The position numbers were made by a program, and so were the translations under genes. From Bdellovibrionales bacterium (GTDB lineage: Bacteria > Myxococcota > XYA12-FULL-58-9 > SYDY01): a stretch of DNA of 46,332 bases. Positions 25,734 through 34,240 of this stretch are shown in pieces (position 1 is the first letter of the stretch; every line of letters starts with the position of its first letter). The DNA is taken from NCBI GenBank assembly GCA_005801425.1, contig SYDY01000016.1, positions 1 to 46,332 on the forward strand, written 5' to 3'. The notes under the pieces are model-generated. The model saw nothing but the letters and a program-made list of their open reading frames with translations. It ran no database searches and was not told the origin of the DNA.

Positions 25734-26618
25734 CTATCGGTGCGACTTTTTACGATAATCGTGGTTGCTCTGATGAACCACGCGGATACGACGGCTGTCG
25801 TGTTTTGAAACAACAGTTGCGTTGCGCTTCTGTCGCGCTTTTGCACGCAGGAACCCGCGTTTTTCGCATTGATCGTCCAATACATCCGCCGAAATTCCTG
25901 GTGTGAGGCATGTCGGTGAACACAATGTGTATTTTGGCATAGAACCCTTTAGTGTGGTTGTCCCCCACCAATTCACCAAACCAAGGATGATGGGTAAATT
26001 CCAAAGATTGAATCGTTTGTTTTGAGCAAGATCCACATGATGGGGTGGAATAGATCCCACAGCCATCCATGCATGACCGCGGTTGACATGCACAAAATGT
26101 GCGTCAGCAAAGGGGTCTGCCGGGTTTGATTCCACATACGTATAAACCAAACGTTCACCGTGTTGACATGTGCCATGTGCATCGGGTGCGTGCGCTGCGT
26201 GAAGCGTTTTAAGATCTTGATGGAGTATTTTGCAATTACCGGCGACACTTTGTGCACTGAGCCCGAAATCGCCGTTTGCGCGTGTGGAATAGAACGGGGA
26301 TCCTGTGGCGACCGAATAGCAGTTGGTGATCCCAGTGCTATTGCGATGCCACGTCTGACGAAGTGCATCTTGCTTCATCGTATATGCTTGGGCAGTTCCG
26401 AAGGGATCCTGAATTTCTAAGACACCACTTGGCGTAACATATGCATTGTAAAAAGATAATTTGATCGGTCGACAATTTCCGTATGTGTCCAATGCGGTCC
26501 CTGTCATGGATCCATAGGGTCGGCATCCCTGACCCACTGCAGACTGCACCGCAAGCATTGCTGTGCCAAATTGAAATATGGTTTGCACGATGCTGCGTTC
26601 GTGGGGGATTGAGCTCAT
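25734..26618 (-). CDS. Hypothetical exported Cys-containing protein
   Basis: 294 residues, no family recognised. A hydrophobic N-terminus (TIFQFGTAMLAVQSAVGQGC) suggests export, with cysteines placed at fairly regular spacing through the protein (GNCRP, ITNCYS, GNCKI, GTCQH, SPTCLTPG, DDQCEKRG) that could form disulfides. Central part contains FVHVNRGHAWMAVGS, with no catalytic signature I know. The C-terminal 40 residues are strongly basic (KARQKRNATVVSK, SRRIRVVHQ). Lies tail-to-tail with the RTX lipoprotein, 3 bases apart. Confidence 0.45.
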   Translation of the reverse strand: MSSIPHERSIVQTIFQFGTAMLAVQSAVGQGCRPYGSMTGTALDTYGNCRPIKLSFYNAYVTPSGVLEIQDPFGTAQAYTMKQDALRQTWHRNSTGITNCYSVATGSPFYSTRANGDFGLSAQSVAGNCKILHQDLKTLHAAHAPDAHGTCQHGERLVYTYVESNPADPFADAHFVHVNRGHAWMAVGSIPPHHVDLAQNKRFNLWNLPIILGLVNWWGTTTLKGSMPKYTLCSPTCLTPGISADVLDDQCEKRGFLRAKARQKRNATVVSKHDSRRIRVVHQSNHDYRKKSHR

Positions 26619-26761
26619 GAGAGCGATATATACGTATGTCGTAGCGATTATTCTACGCCTATTCAGTGACGATCCTTCAGATCAATCGCAAATCAATTTA
26701 TCACACAACGCGCCGCGCAGTGCCCCGATAACCAAACAACAGCATATTTTAGGGGGATAAT

Positions 26762-27469
26762 ATGTCGGCAGTGCAAAGGTTTTCTGAAAAATTGTGTTCT
26801 GAGAGGCCACCGGAATATTCGGCACAAGCAGTGGTTCCGGTCCAACACATGACACTCGACAACCCTACGTGTACTTTTATAGCGGGCGAACGAAAATTTT
26901 CTCTGAATATCGCAGCATTGAAGGCCTATGAGCCTCATGTGAAATTGCCAGCACCTCAGAGCGGCGCTCCGACCCATGTGACGATTGATTTGGGAAGTCA
27001 CACGACGAAGCATGCCCAGGATTCTTTAAAATCATGGGTTTTGTCCGGGCGATTACTGGTGGCCGATGAGAACAATTTGGGCGAGTATTTGAGCCTTGCA
27101 ACATCATTGGGTTTTACCGAGTATGGGCGACGTATTCGTGTTTTGCAGGCAATCAATACCCACGGTGTATCCGGTGAAAAATATTATGTTTTGAAGAAAA
27201 CGTGGTACCACGAATCTTTCTTACCTTATATGCGTGAAGCAGACCGCAGTGCGCTGCCACCCTTACCCGAATCCCCGGACGAAAGAAGCCACAGTGTTTG
27301 TCTTCCAAAGCAAGCCTTGGTTGAGTTGTACAAGGATTCTGGAAAAATATTGTCTGCTGGCGACAATGCGAAGTGGAAATGGAACCAGTCGTACGATGGA
27401 AGGGCTATGAATGTGAAGGATTCGAGCTCTGTTGTTCCCAGAAACGAAGGTGTTTGTTCTATCATGTAA
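26762..27469 (+). CDS. BTB/POZ-like protein ending in a CaaX box (candidate secreted effector)
   Basis: 235 residues. Start ATG 26762 follows AGGGGGA at good spacing. Residues ~37-125 resemble a eukaryotic BTB/POZ domain: CTFIAGERKFSLNIAALKAY, then VTIDLGS, LKSWVLSGRLLVADENNL (the 'YtGxl' element) and LGEYLSLATSLGF. There is no signal peptide. The last four residues are CSIM, a perfect CaaX motif and identical to the farnesylation signal of human prelamin A; X = Met favours farnesyltransferase. In bacteria CaaX boxes are known mainly in injected effectors. BTB proteins recruit Cul3 ubiquitin ligases or dimerise. Function as an effector is inferred; the gene is isolated between an exported protein and a NUDIX hydrolase. 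Confidence 0.55.
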   Translation: MSAVQRFSEKLCSERPPEYSAQAVVPVQHMTLDNPTCTFIAGERKFSLNIAALKAYEPHVKLPAPQSGAPTHVTIDLGSHTTKHAQDSLKSWVLSGRLLVADENNLGEYLSLATSLGFTEYGRRIRVLQAINTHGVSGEKYYVLKKTWYHESFLPYMREADRSALPPLPESPDERSHSVCLPKQALVELYKDSGKILSAGDNAKWKWNQSYDGRAMNVKDSSSVVPRNEGVCSIM

Positions 27470-27477
27470 GTGAGATG

Positions 27478-28191
27478 TCATCGCGGGAGATGAAATGTGA
27501 AGTGCTCCAATGCACGCAGCGCACCCGCTTCATCCAATGTGAGAGGTATGCCGTCACCGGGAAACGTTTCGTAATCGGCTGCCCATGGCATCACCGCTTC
27601 AATCATACCGTCACCCAAACGAACTTTCGGTAAAATAATCGGGATGCTGGGCGAAGGGGGTTCTAGGCTTCCTGACGCAATATATTGAATATTGGCCAAC
27701 GTGGGAGGCGGTAAAAAAATATCGCCATGTTCATGGGCTTGTATTGCAGCGTTGGGTGTCCACCATGTGAGCGATGTTGATTCAATTTCGCAGGCTTTTG
27801 GGATTTGGCCTTCTGGCATCCATGTGAGAAAAAATCGGGTATCGAAACGTTTGGGTTCTGCAGAAGGCGTAAGCCATCTGGCCCATGGTTGTAACGCACC
27901 TGGTGTGATTGTAAGCCCAGTTTCTTCAAACACTTCACGGCACGCTGCACGTGCATGAATTGCGTCAAAGCCTTGAGGCCAATCGTGGGGTGGATGCCAT
28001 CCATCATTTGGGGTTGAATCGATCTCATCGACGCGTCCCCCAGGAAAGACATGGGCCCCCCCCAAGAAAGCCATGTTGTTGTGACGCTGTTGCAAAAGGA
28101 TCTCGATGTCAGCATCAGAGGACTTTTGTACAATCAACACGGTTGCAGCATCGCGGATATTAGCCACGAAATGCCTTGCCGCTGCGGGCAT
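27478..28191 (-). CDS. NUDIX hydrolase
   Basis: About 237 residues from ATG 28191, which overlaps the end of fadJ by 32 bases; an in-frame ATG at 28251 is the alternative. The Nudix box is split as in NUDT7/NUDT19-like proteins: VFPGGRVDEID, an insertion of ~25 residues, then ARAACREVFEETGLTI carrying REVFEETG. Such enzymes hydrolyse nucleoside diphosphate derivatives, in some members CoA esters. Position directly after fadJ suggests a role with acyl-CoA turnover (inference). The stretch RFDTRFFLTWMPEGQ is common in this subfamily. Confidence 0.8.
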   Translation of the reverse strand: MPAAARHFVANIRDAATVLIVQKSSDADIEILLQQRHNNMAFLGGAHVFPGGRVDEIDSTPNDGWHPPHDWPQGFDAIHARAACREVFEETGLTITPGALQPWARWLTPSAEPKRFDTRFFLTWMPEGQIPKACEIESTSLTWWTPNAAIQAHEHGDIFLPPPTLANIQYIASGSLEPPSPSIPIILPKVRLGDGMIEAVMPWAADYETFPGDGIPLTLDEAGALRALEHFTFHLPR

Positions 28192-30343
28192 GATCTTTGA
28201 GAATTTGTGCAGGCTCAAAACGCTCACCATGGCGCTCTGCGTACGTTTCAAGCTTTCTTACAATTTCAACGGCGGTGGTACGATCCACAAACGAGAAAGG
28301 CCCCCCTGTAAATGGCGGGAAGCCTAAGCCGAAGATGGCACCGATATCGCCGTCACGTGGGCTCTTGAGAATTCCTTCTTGCAAACACAAGGCTGCTTCG
28401 TTGATCATTTGAAGCGCAAGACGCCATTGAATATCGTTTTGTGCAACAGCATTTTTGTCGGGTTTGATGCCGAGAAGCCCGTATATGGTGGCGTCCACAC
28501 CACCTTTTTTACCGTTTTCGTAGGTGTAAAACCCTTTGCAATTTTTACGGCCCTTGCGGGTGTCGTCCTGGACGGTTTCAAGGGCTTGGGGCGGACGCAT
28601 GCGTTGCCCAAAGGCTTCTTGCATGATGCTTGCGACTTTGGCGCCAACATCGATACCTACTTCGTCGAGCAATGTCAGGGGCCCCACAGGGAAACCAAAG
28701 TCCATCATGGCTGAATCGATCACGTCAATGGGCGCGCCTTCGCTGAGCACCCAAGCAGCCTCATTCATGTACGGCGCGAGAATGCGGCTCGTGTAAAAGC
28801 CTGTGCCGTCTCGCACGACGATCACGGTTTTGCCTTGGGCTTTGCCTAGCTTGACACATGCGGCCGTCACCCACGGCGCGGTGTCGTTGGTGGTGATGAT
28901 TTCAAGCAACGGCATTTTTTCCACAGGGGAGAAATAATGCATGCCAATGACACGTGTGGGATCAATGGCACCTTCGGCAATTTTGGTGAGTGGCAACGAT
29001 GACGTATTGCTTGCGAAGATGATTTTGTCATTGCCCTTGGTTTGAACTTCGCGCAGCATTTTGCGCTTAAGATCGAGATCTTCAAACACAGCTTCAATCA
29101 CCACATCAATATTTTCAAATCCTGACATCGTGGTTGTGCCGGTGAGCTGCTGCATAAGGCGATTGCCATCGGCAAGACTTCGCTTGCGACGTGTGACATC
29201 TTTGTCCACAAGTTTTTGTACATAGCGGATCCCACGACCCACGCCCGCATCGTCCATTTCGTGGATGCGAACAGGAATACCGGCTTTCATGACCGACATG
29301 GCGGCAATACCACCGCCCATAAGTCCTCCACCGAGCACGCCGATACGATGGGTCTCGCGCGGTTGTACGGTGGGATCTTCAACGCCGGTATCTTTTTTGA
29401 GGGCTTGCGTTGCATGGTAGATCGAACGAAGCGCTTTGGATTCATGGGAGATGGCCAGTTGCCCAAAACGATCCGCTTCGGCAGCATATCCCGCTTCAAT
29501 GCCTTCCATGATCCCCATGCGGATCACATCAAGTGCACGCTCAGGCGCAGGATATTTGCCGTGCGTTTTGGCAAGAAGCATGTCCCGTGATTTTTTGAAA
29601 AGGATGCGCAGACCCAGAGGATTTTCTTCGAGTGCGAGAGTTTGCAGACTTTCCGTATTTGCACAGCTTTTAAGTCGTGCAATACCTCTTGGTGCAGTCG
29701 CTCCTTGCCCACGGGCAGCACGCAACGCACGTTCTTTGGCGACCTGAAGCAAAATAGTTTGGGGAACCACTTCATCGGCAAGACCCAATTTGCGCGCTTT
29801 GCTTGCACGAATTTGTTTGCCAGTGAGGATCATGTCGATGGCATTGGCGATGCCGATCAAGCGCGGCAAGCGTTGTGTGCCGCCCGCACCGGGAATAAGC
29901 CCCAATTGCACTTCTGGAAGTCCCAGCACTGTTTTTGGTGAGTCGCTTATCACACGCTCGCTGCATGCAAGTGCCAGTTCAAGCCCACCGCCAAGCGCTG
30001 GTCCATGGATCGCTGCGATCACAGGTTTGCCTTTGTGCGTGTGCAAACGCTCCATGCGCGCAAAAACATTTTGAAGTTCGCGGCACATGGCGGTGGCTTC
30101 GCTTGCCTGTTGTACTGTGTCGATGACGTCGATGTCGGCGCCTGCAATAAAGCTGTCGGGTTTGCCTGAAATAATCACCACTGCGCGTACAGCAGCGTCG
30201 GTTTCGATTTGATTCACGATATCAGCGATGCCTTCGCCCAATTCAGGAAACAGCGTATTCATGCGCCGTCCAGCGGCATCAAGCGTGAGAACACCTACGC
30301 CGTTTTCATCGATCTCAAACGTGAAATGTTTGCTGGTTTTCAT
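28160..30343 (-). CDS. fadJ: Fatty acid oxidation multifunctional protein FadJ
   Basis: 727 residues combining enoyl-CoA hydratase (~1-190) and L-3-hydroxyacyl-CoA dehydrogenase (~310-720). Hydratase motifs: GKPDSFIAGADIDVI (oxyanion hole), HGPALGGGLELALAC and GLPEVQLGLIPGAGGTQRLPRL (catalytic Glu pair). Dehydrogenase motifs: IGVLGGGLMGGGIAAM (NAD site), NTSSLPLTKIAEG, IGMHYFSPVEKMPLLEI (catalytic His region) and DGTGFYTSRILAPYMNEA. The matching thiolase FadI is encoded upstream on the same strand, separated by a palindromic repeat. ATG at 30343. Together they make the beta-oxidation complex. Confidence 0.94.
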   Translation of the reverse strand: MKTSKHFTFEIDENGVGVLTLDAAGRRMNTLFPELGEGIADIVNQIETDAAVRAVVIISGKPDSFIAGADIDVIDTVQQASEATAMCRELQNVFARMERLHTHKGKPVIAAIHGPALGGGLELALACSERVISDSPKTVLGLPEVQLGLIPGAGGTQRLPRLIGIANAIDMILTGKQIRASKARKLGLADEVVPQTILLQVAKERALRAARGQGATAPRGIARLKSCANTESLQTLALEENPLGLRILFKKSRDMLLAKTHGKYPAPERALDVIRMGIMEGIEAGYAAEADRFGQLAISHESKALRSIYHATQALKKDTGVEDPTVQPRETHRIGVLGGGLMGGGIAAMSVMKAGIPVRIHEMDDAGVGRGIRYVQKLVDKDVTRRKRSLADGNRLMQQLTGTTTMSGFENIDVVIEAVFEDLDLKRKMLREVQTKGNDKIIFASNTSSLPLTKIAEGAIDPTRVIGMHYFSPVEKMPLLEIITTNDTAPWVTAACVKLGKAQGKTVIVVRDGTGFYTSRILAPYMNEAAWVLSEGAPIDVIDSAMMDFGFPVGPLTLLDEVGIDVGAKVASIMQEAFGQRMRPPQALETVQDDTRKGRKNCKGFYTYENGKKGGVDATIYGLLGIKPDKNAVAQNDIQWRLALQMINEAALCLQEGILKSPRDGDIGAIFGLGFPPFTGGPFSFVDRTTAVEIVRKLETYAERHGERFEPAQILKDHARSGKAFRG

Positions 30344-30377
30344 GATTTTTTCCCCGTGCCCTTGATCGTTGCATTTT

Positions 30378-30403
30378 GTAGGGGCGGTTCGTGAACCGCC
30401 CTC
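30378..30403. repeat. GTAGGGGCGGTTCGTGAACCGCCCTC palindrome, copy 1
   Basis: 26 bases identical to 33742-33767, between fadI and fadJ. Core palindrome GGGCGGTTCGTGAACCGCCC at 30382-30401. In the fadI-fadJ transcript it could form a hairpin that tunes the two products. Confidence 0.85.
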
Positions 30404-31707
30404 TAACGTTCAATAATTAACGCTGCCCCTAAACCACCTGCAGCACATTGGGTGCACATGGCAATGCCGCCACCCCGACGTGAAAGTTCATGGGCCATGG
30501 TCAATGCTTGGCGCGCACCTGTGGCCGCGAAGGGGTGTCCAATGGCGATGGACCCGCCGTAAATATTCAATTTTTCCATGGGCACGTCGCCAACGGCCGA
30601 TGCAAGCCCAGCATAGGCTTTGCAAAACTCAGCATTGCGTAAACCGACGATATTGGAGAGCACCTGCGCTGCGAATGCTTCGTGCATGTCGAATAGATCG
30701 ATATTATCCAAAACAAGGCCCGCATGTTCCAATGCTTTTGGGATCGCAAGAACGGGGGCTTGGAGCAATTGGAAATTGGGATCGATGCCCGCAAATCCCC
30801 AGGATTTGACGTAAGCAAGTGGTGTGTATCCGTGAGCTTTTGCCGTTTCTTCGGCCATCAAAATTACGCACGATGCGCCATCGGTGAGTGGTGAACTGTT
30901 GCCTGCAGTGATGGTGCCATGTTTGCGATCAAAAACAGGCTTAAGACCTGCCAACTTTTCCAATGAAGTATCTGAGCGAACGATGCCATCGCGTGCAGTT
31001 GATGTGTCGAATTTGGGAGGAACTTGGAATGACATCACTTCGTTGGTGAAGATCCCTTTTTCCCATGCTGCTGCTGCATTCTGATGCGATGCAAGCGCCA
31101 AACGATCTTGATCGTCGCGTGCAATACCGTTGAGCTTGGCCATGACTTCCGCCGATTCACCCATGCTCAGGCCCGTGAAGGCCTCTTTAAGTGCAGGGGG
31201 GACAGGCATAAAATCTGACGGGCGCAATTTGGCGAATGCTTTGATCTTTTGAGCAGTGGATCGGGCCGCATTGGCGGCCATGAGTACATCCACCATGCCA
31301 TCGCTAAAGCTGATGGGTGGACGTGACAACGATTCGGCACCGCCGCACAAAACGACGTTGGCGTCGCCGGTCATGATCGCCATGGCACCATCTACAATCG
31401 CTTGGGTGCTGGTGGCGCATGCACGACTTACAGAATAGGCGTCGATACTGTGAGGAAGTCCGCAGCCGAGCACGATCTCGCGCGCAATATTGGGTGCTTC
31501 CATGTTGGGAACGACCTGACCATAAATAATGCGATCGATTCCCACCGCTGTGAGATTGGTGCGTGCAATAAGCTCGCTGATCAATGGCTTGGCGATTTGC
31601 AGTGCGGACAACGAACGAAATACGGTGCCAGATTTTACAAACGGCGTTCGCAAACCGCCGACAATGGCAACGCGTCGACCAACGGTATTTTGTTTGGATC
31701 GTGCCAT
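30403..31707 (-). CDS. fadI: Acetyl-CoA acyltransferase FadI (thiolase)
   Basis: 434 residues. Cleaves 3-ketoacyl-CoA, the last step of beta-oxidation. Thiolase motifs: AYSVSRACATSTQAI (nucleophilic Cys), VLCGGAESLSRPP, ITAGNSSPLTDGAS, NIYGGSIAIGHPFAATGAR (catalytic His) and MCTQCAAGGLGAALII (second Cys). The RTPFVKSGTVFRSLSALQIAK start is typical of FadI rather than FadA. It precedes fadJ on the minus strand with ~60 bases between, including a repeat palindrome. Confidence 0.92.
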   Translation of the reverse strand: MARSKQNTVGRRVAIVGGLRTPFVKSGTVFRSLSALQIAKPLISELIARTNLTAVGIDRIIYGQVVPNMEAPNIAREIVLGCGLPHSIDAYSVSRACATSTQAIVDGAMAIMTGDANVVLCGGAESLSRPPISFSDGMVDVLMAANAARSTAQKIKAFAKLRPSDFMPVPPALKEAFTGLSMGESAEVMAKLNGIARDDQDRLALASHQNAAAAWEKGIFTNEVMSFQVPPKFDTSTARDGIVRSDTSLEKLAGLKPVFDRKHGTITAGNSSPLTDGASCVILMAEETAKAHGYTPLAYVKSWGFAGIDPNFQLLQAPVLAIPKALEHAGLVLDNIDLFDMHEAFAAQVLSNIVGLRNAEFCKAYAGLASAVGDVPMEKLNIYGGSIAIGHPFAATGARQALTMAHELSRRGGGIAMCTQCAAGGLGAALIIER

Positions 31708-31780
31708 GTCCCCATCACTCCATCGTTGTAGGATAGGTCAATGGCTCTAACGCCTTGTGTAGGTGGCGTCAATGGGAAGG

Positions 31781-33541
31781 TTACTTCTCCATCTCCAACA
31801 CCTGTCCCAAGAAAGTGCGTGGTCCTTGTCGTACGATCGACCAAGCGACAAGCATCGCAAACACACCGAGTGAAATCCACGCGCCGATGCTCACGTGTTC
31901 ATGATGGCCATGGGGTGGAACGGCGTGTGACACGTTTTCGAATATGATGTTGATAGCGTAACCGATCACTGTGGCACCGATGCCCACCGCGCTTCCAAAA
32001 AATATCGCAGTTTTACGCCCATGCAATTGCTGCAAGACGCCAAATGTACTGATGTTTGTGGCGGGGCCTGTGAGCAAAAATGCAATGGCAGCGCCAGGCG
32101 AAATACCTTCTGCAATAAACACGGCAACAAGGGGTGTTGCACCCACTGCGCATACGTAAACAGGAATGCCGATCAACGCAAACATGGGCACCTCGGCCCA
32201 TGATGGAATGAATTTCATCCATCCCAATTGCAACAAAGGTTCGGCCAACGTTGCGAGCACAAGACCTGCGATCACCCATGGCGCGGTGTGATCCACCATA
32301 TCTGTTGTTGCTGTTTTGAAGGCAAGACGCCACCGGCTGATTGTTTTTGGTGTTTCTTTGGCATGACAGCATGACGGCTCAGGGGTTGTTGCGATGGATT
32401 GGGTACGACCGCCAACGAGTACGCCCACAAAAAATGCAATGGCAGCGGCGGCAAGCAGTCGTGCGATGGTCACGGGCCATCCAAGCAATGGCACAGACAA
32501 TGTGAATGCATCGATGCCAATTTCGGGCGTTGCGATCAAAAAAGCCATGGCGGCCGCGGCTGGGGTTCCACAGATCACAAGCGTTCGGTAGGTGGGCAAT
32601 ACACCGCATGAACACAAGGGCAGTGGCAATCCAAATAACATCCCTTTGAGTGCTTGAAGGCTCGCACCGCCGCGGGTCATCCATGCGCTTGGAACGTTGG
32701 GGAGCAGGGCGTGCAAAGCACCACCGGCCGCAAAACCAATGAGCATCGCGGGCGCGGTTTGCAATGCGAGATGGAGGAATGTGCTGTATCCCGTGCCATG
32801 ATCGTGGGGATGTTCTTCGGGAACAAAAACCATTAAAAGCGCCATGCTGATGAGGCCAAGCAAGGCGCCTAGGCCCGTATGCCATGATTCACCGTGTTCA
32901 TGGATGTGATCGCCATCATGTTCACAACTGTGTTCATGACCGTGGCGTGCGTGGGCGAGCACCACATGCAACAGCCCACCGGCGACCAAGGCGCGTACAA
33001 TGGCGGCCATGGGTGTATCGCTTACGATTGTCTCTGACGAACTAAAAAATCCAATGATGGTGGCAAGTCCCAGTGCGCTGAGTAAGAAGATGGCTTGTTT
33101 TTTTCCTAGCGCAGGCTTTGCCAACCACCAAATGGCCACAGCCTTGGGGATCTGATGCAATACGACGGCAAGTCCAAGAAATGCGTTGTGATCGCTTTGA
33201 CGAATGGCAATGCCGTCCATCACCGAATGGGTCGCCAAAACCAAAGTAGAGCCGATTAATGTAAATCCCACGGCACCTGCACGACTCAACCCGACAAGGC
33301 CTTTTTCCAGCTGGGGTGCCAAAGCAAGTCCCGCAATGGCCACTGGGATTGCGATCATGCCTGCGGTTTGAACGGCCTCAGGGAGAACATGTCCGACAAT
33401 AAGAACAGCAATGACTGTGAGCACGAAGCCATCAAGTAATTGCCAAAGCTTGAGGCGTGTTCCTGTGAGATAGGCAACCAGCGGACCTGCGGCCAAGGCC
33501 AGAAGGCTTGCGATGAGTGTTAGCGTGCTTGTTTGGGGCAT
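31781..33541 (-). CDS. ZIP-like plus ArsP-like permease fusion
   Basis: 586 residues with about 14-16 hydrophobic segments. The N-terminal third resembles ZIP-family transporters: multiple helices with HSVMDGIAIRQSDHNAFLG and VVLHQIPKAVAIWWLAK, the conserved His positions of ZIP helices 4 and 5, then a His-rich loop (HARHGHEHSCEHDGDHIHEHGESWH). The C-terminal two thirds match the DUF318/ArsP-type permeases: FGLPLPLCSCGVLPTYR and CAVGATPLVAVFIAEGISPGAAIAFLLTGPATN. Similar fused permeases are described as Cu/Zn efflux proteins of the SO_0444 family; the exact metal here is inference. ATG 33541, minus strand; followed by fadI on the same strand. Confidence 0.8.
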   Translation of the reverse strand: MPQTSTLTLIASLLALAAGPLVAYLTGTRLKLWQLLDGFVLTVIAVLIVGHVLPEAVQTAGMIAIPVAIAGLALAPQLEKGLVGLSRAGAVGFTLIGSTLVLATHSVMDGIAIRQSDHNAFLGLAVVLHQIPKAVAIWWLAKPALGKKQAIFLLSALGLATIIGFFSSSETIVSDTPMAAIVRALVAGGLLHVVLAHARHGHEHSCEHDGDHIHEHGESWHTGLGALLGLISMALLMVFVPEEHPHDHGTGYSTFLHLALQTAPAMLIGFAAGGALHALLPNVPSAWMTRGGASLQALKGMLFGLPLPLCSCGVLPTYRTLVICGTPAAAAMAFLIATPEIGIDAFTLSVPLLGWPVTIARLLAAAAIAFFVGVLVGGRTQSIATTPEPSCCHAKETPKTISRWRLAFKTATTDMVDHTAPWVIAGLVLATLAEPLLQLGWMKFIPSWAEVPMFALIGIPVYVCAVGATPLVAVFIAEGISPGAAIAFLLTGPATNISTFGVLQQLHGRKTAIFFGSAVGIGATVIGYAINIIFENVSHAVPPHGHHEHVSIGAWISLGVFAMLVAWSIVRQGPRTFLGQVLEMEK

Positions 33542-33565
33542 TTTTTTTCCCGAAGGGAAGTTTGA

Positions 33566-33641
33566 TGGAGGCGCGAATGGGATTTGAACCCATGAATAAC
33601 GGTTTTGCAGACCGTCCCCTTAACCACTTGGGCATCGCGCC
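33566..33641 (-). tRNA. tRNA-Cys (anticodon GCA)
   Basis: 76 bases including encoded CCA (33566-33568). Acceptor stem GGCGCGA/TCGCGCC, anticodon loop CTGCAAA within stem ACGGT/ACCGT, and T-loop GGTTCAAATCC. All arms pair well and the discriminator is U. Confidence 0.95.
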
Positions 33642-33741
33642 ATATGCCTAAGTTATTAAGCTGGCTGCATACAAATCGCAAGCGAAAATGGGACAGGTCA
33701 TGTGTTTGCGCGTATATTAATGGTGATGTATTGCTTTCTTT

Positions 33742-33767
33742 GTAGGGGCGGTTCGTGAACCGCCCTC
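33742..33767. repeat. GTAGGGGCGGTTCGTGAACCGCCCTC palindrome, copy 2
   Basis: Identical to 30378-30403. The possible GTG start of the FliK/SctP-like gene lies inside it (33755), so the element may supply the start region, or the real start is the later GTG at 33797. Confidence 0.85.
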
Positions 33768-34144
33768 CTCGTCGATACGATATTGCCCGTTCTCTTGTGG
33801 ATCTTCCTGAACCTGCGGCCACAGAACCGCAAGCATACATTCGGGCAGGCATCAAAGCCCCACCCAAACCTGCAGCTATTTCCGAAGATGCTCTTGCCTC
33901 CACCGCATCATCGGCTTTTTTGATTGCGGAAGGGGACAGTCAATGGTTTGAGGTGAGCATTCGCGATGAGATCTTTCCCCATTTGCGTTGCAAGATAGGA
34001 TCCCAAGCGGGGAAAATATGTGCGGTGTTTGAAGTGGCGGATAAAAACACCCAGCGATTGCTTGAAGCAAGTGCAGGGCGTTTGCGTGTGATGTTGGAAT
34101 CGCGTGGGCTTAAAGTGGCCGAAATTCGTGTCACGCTCGCATAA
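33755..34144 (+). CDS. Small protein resembling the FliK/SctP C-terminal domain
   Basis: 129 residues from GTG 33755 (inside a repeat palindrome), or 115 from GTG 33797. The N-terminal half is Pro/Ala-rich (PRRYDIARSLVDLPEPAATEP). Residues ~65-128 (FEVSIRDEIFPHLRCKIGSQAG, ICAVFEVADKNTQRLLEASAGRLRVMLESRGLKVAEIRVTL) follow the pattern of the T3S4 domain: a strand, a run like 'lGxvxVxfxa', then L-x-x-x-L-x-x-L-R-x-x-L-x-x-x-G-L. That domain in FliK and SctP sets hook or needle length and switches substrate class. The match is by eye only. No other flagellar or type III genes are in the window. It could also be an unrelated helical protein. Confidence 0.35.
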   Translation: MNRPPRRYDIARSLVDLPEPAATEPQAYIRAGIKAPPKPAAISEDALASTASSAFLIAEGDSQWFEVSIRDEIFPHLRCKIGSQAGKICAVFEVADKNTQRLLEASAGRLRVMLESRGLKVAEIRVTLA

Positions 34145-34146
34145 AC

Positions 34147-34217
34147 TCCACTTTGCGAAGCAAGGGGGAGTCAGACGCGTAGCGTCTGGTGGGGGTGCGA
34201 GGGGGAGTCGCCAGCGG
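34147..34217. repeat. G/C-run palindromic element, intergenic copy
   Basis: CTCCACTTTGCGAAGCAAGGGGGAG, a hairpin CAGACGC-GTA-GCGTCTG (34172-34188), GGTGGGGGTG, then GAGGGGGAGTCGCCAGCGG. Same module order as the copy in thiO (2667-2763) and the reverse complement of 41881-41934. It lies just upstream of the truncated hemoglobin gene. Confidence 0.6.
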
Positions 34218-34240
34218 ATCTGGCAATAAAGGTACGAGAT

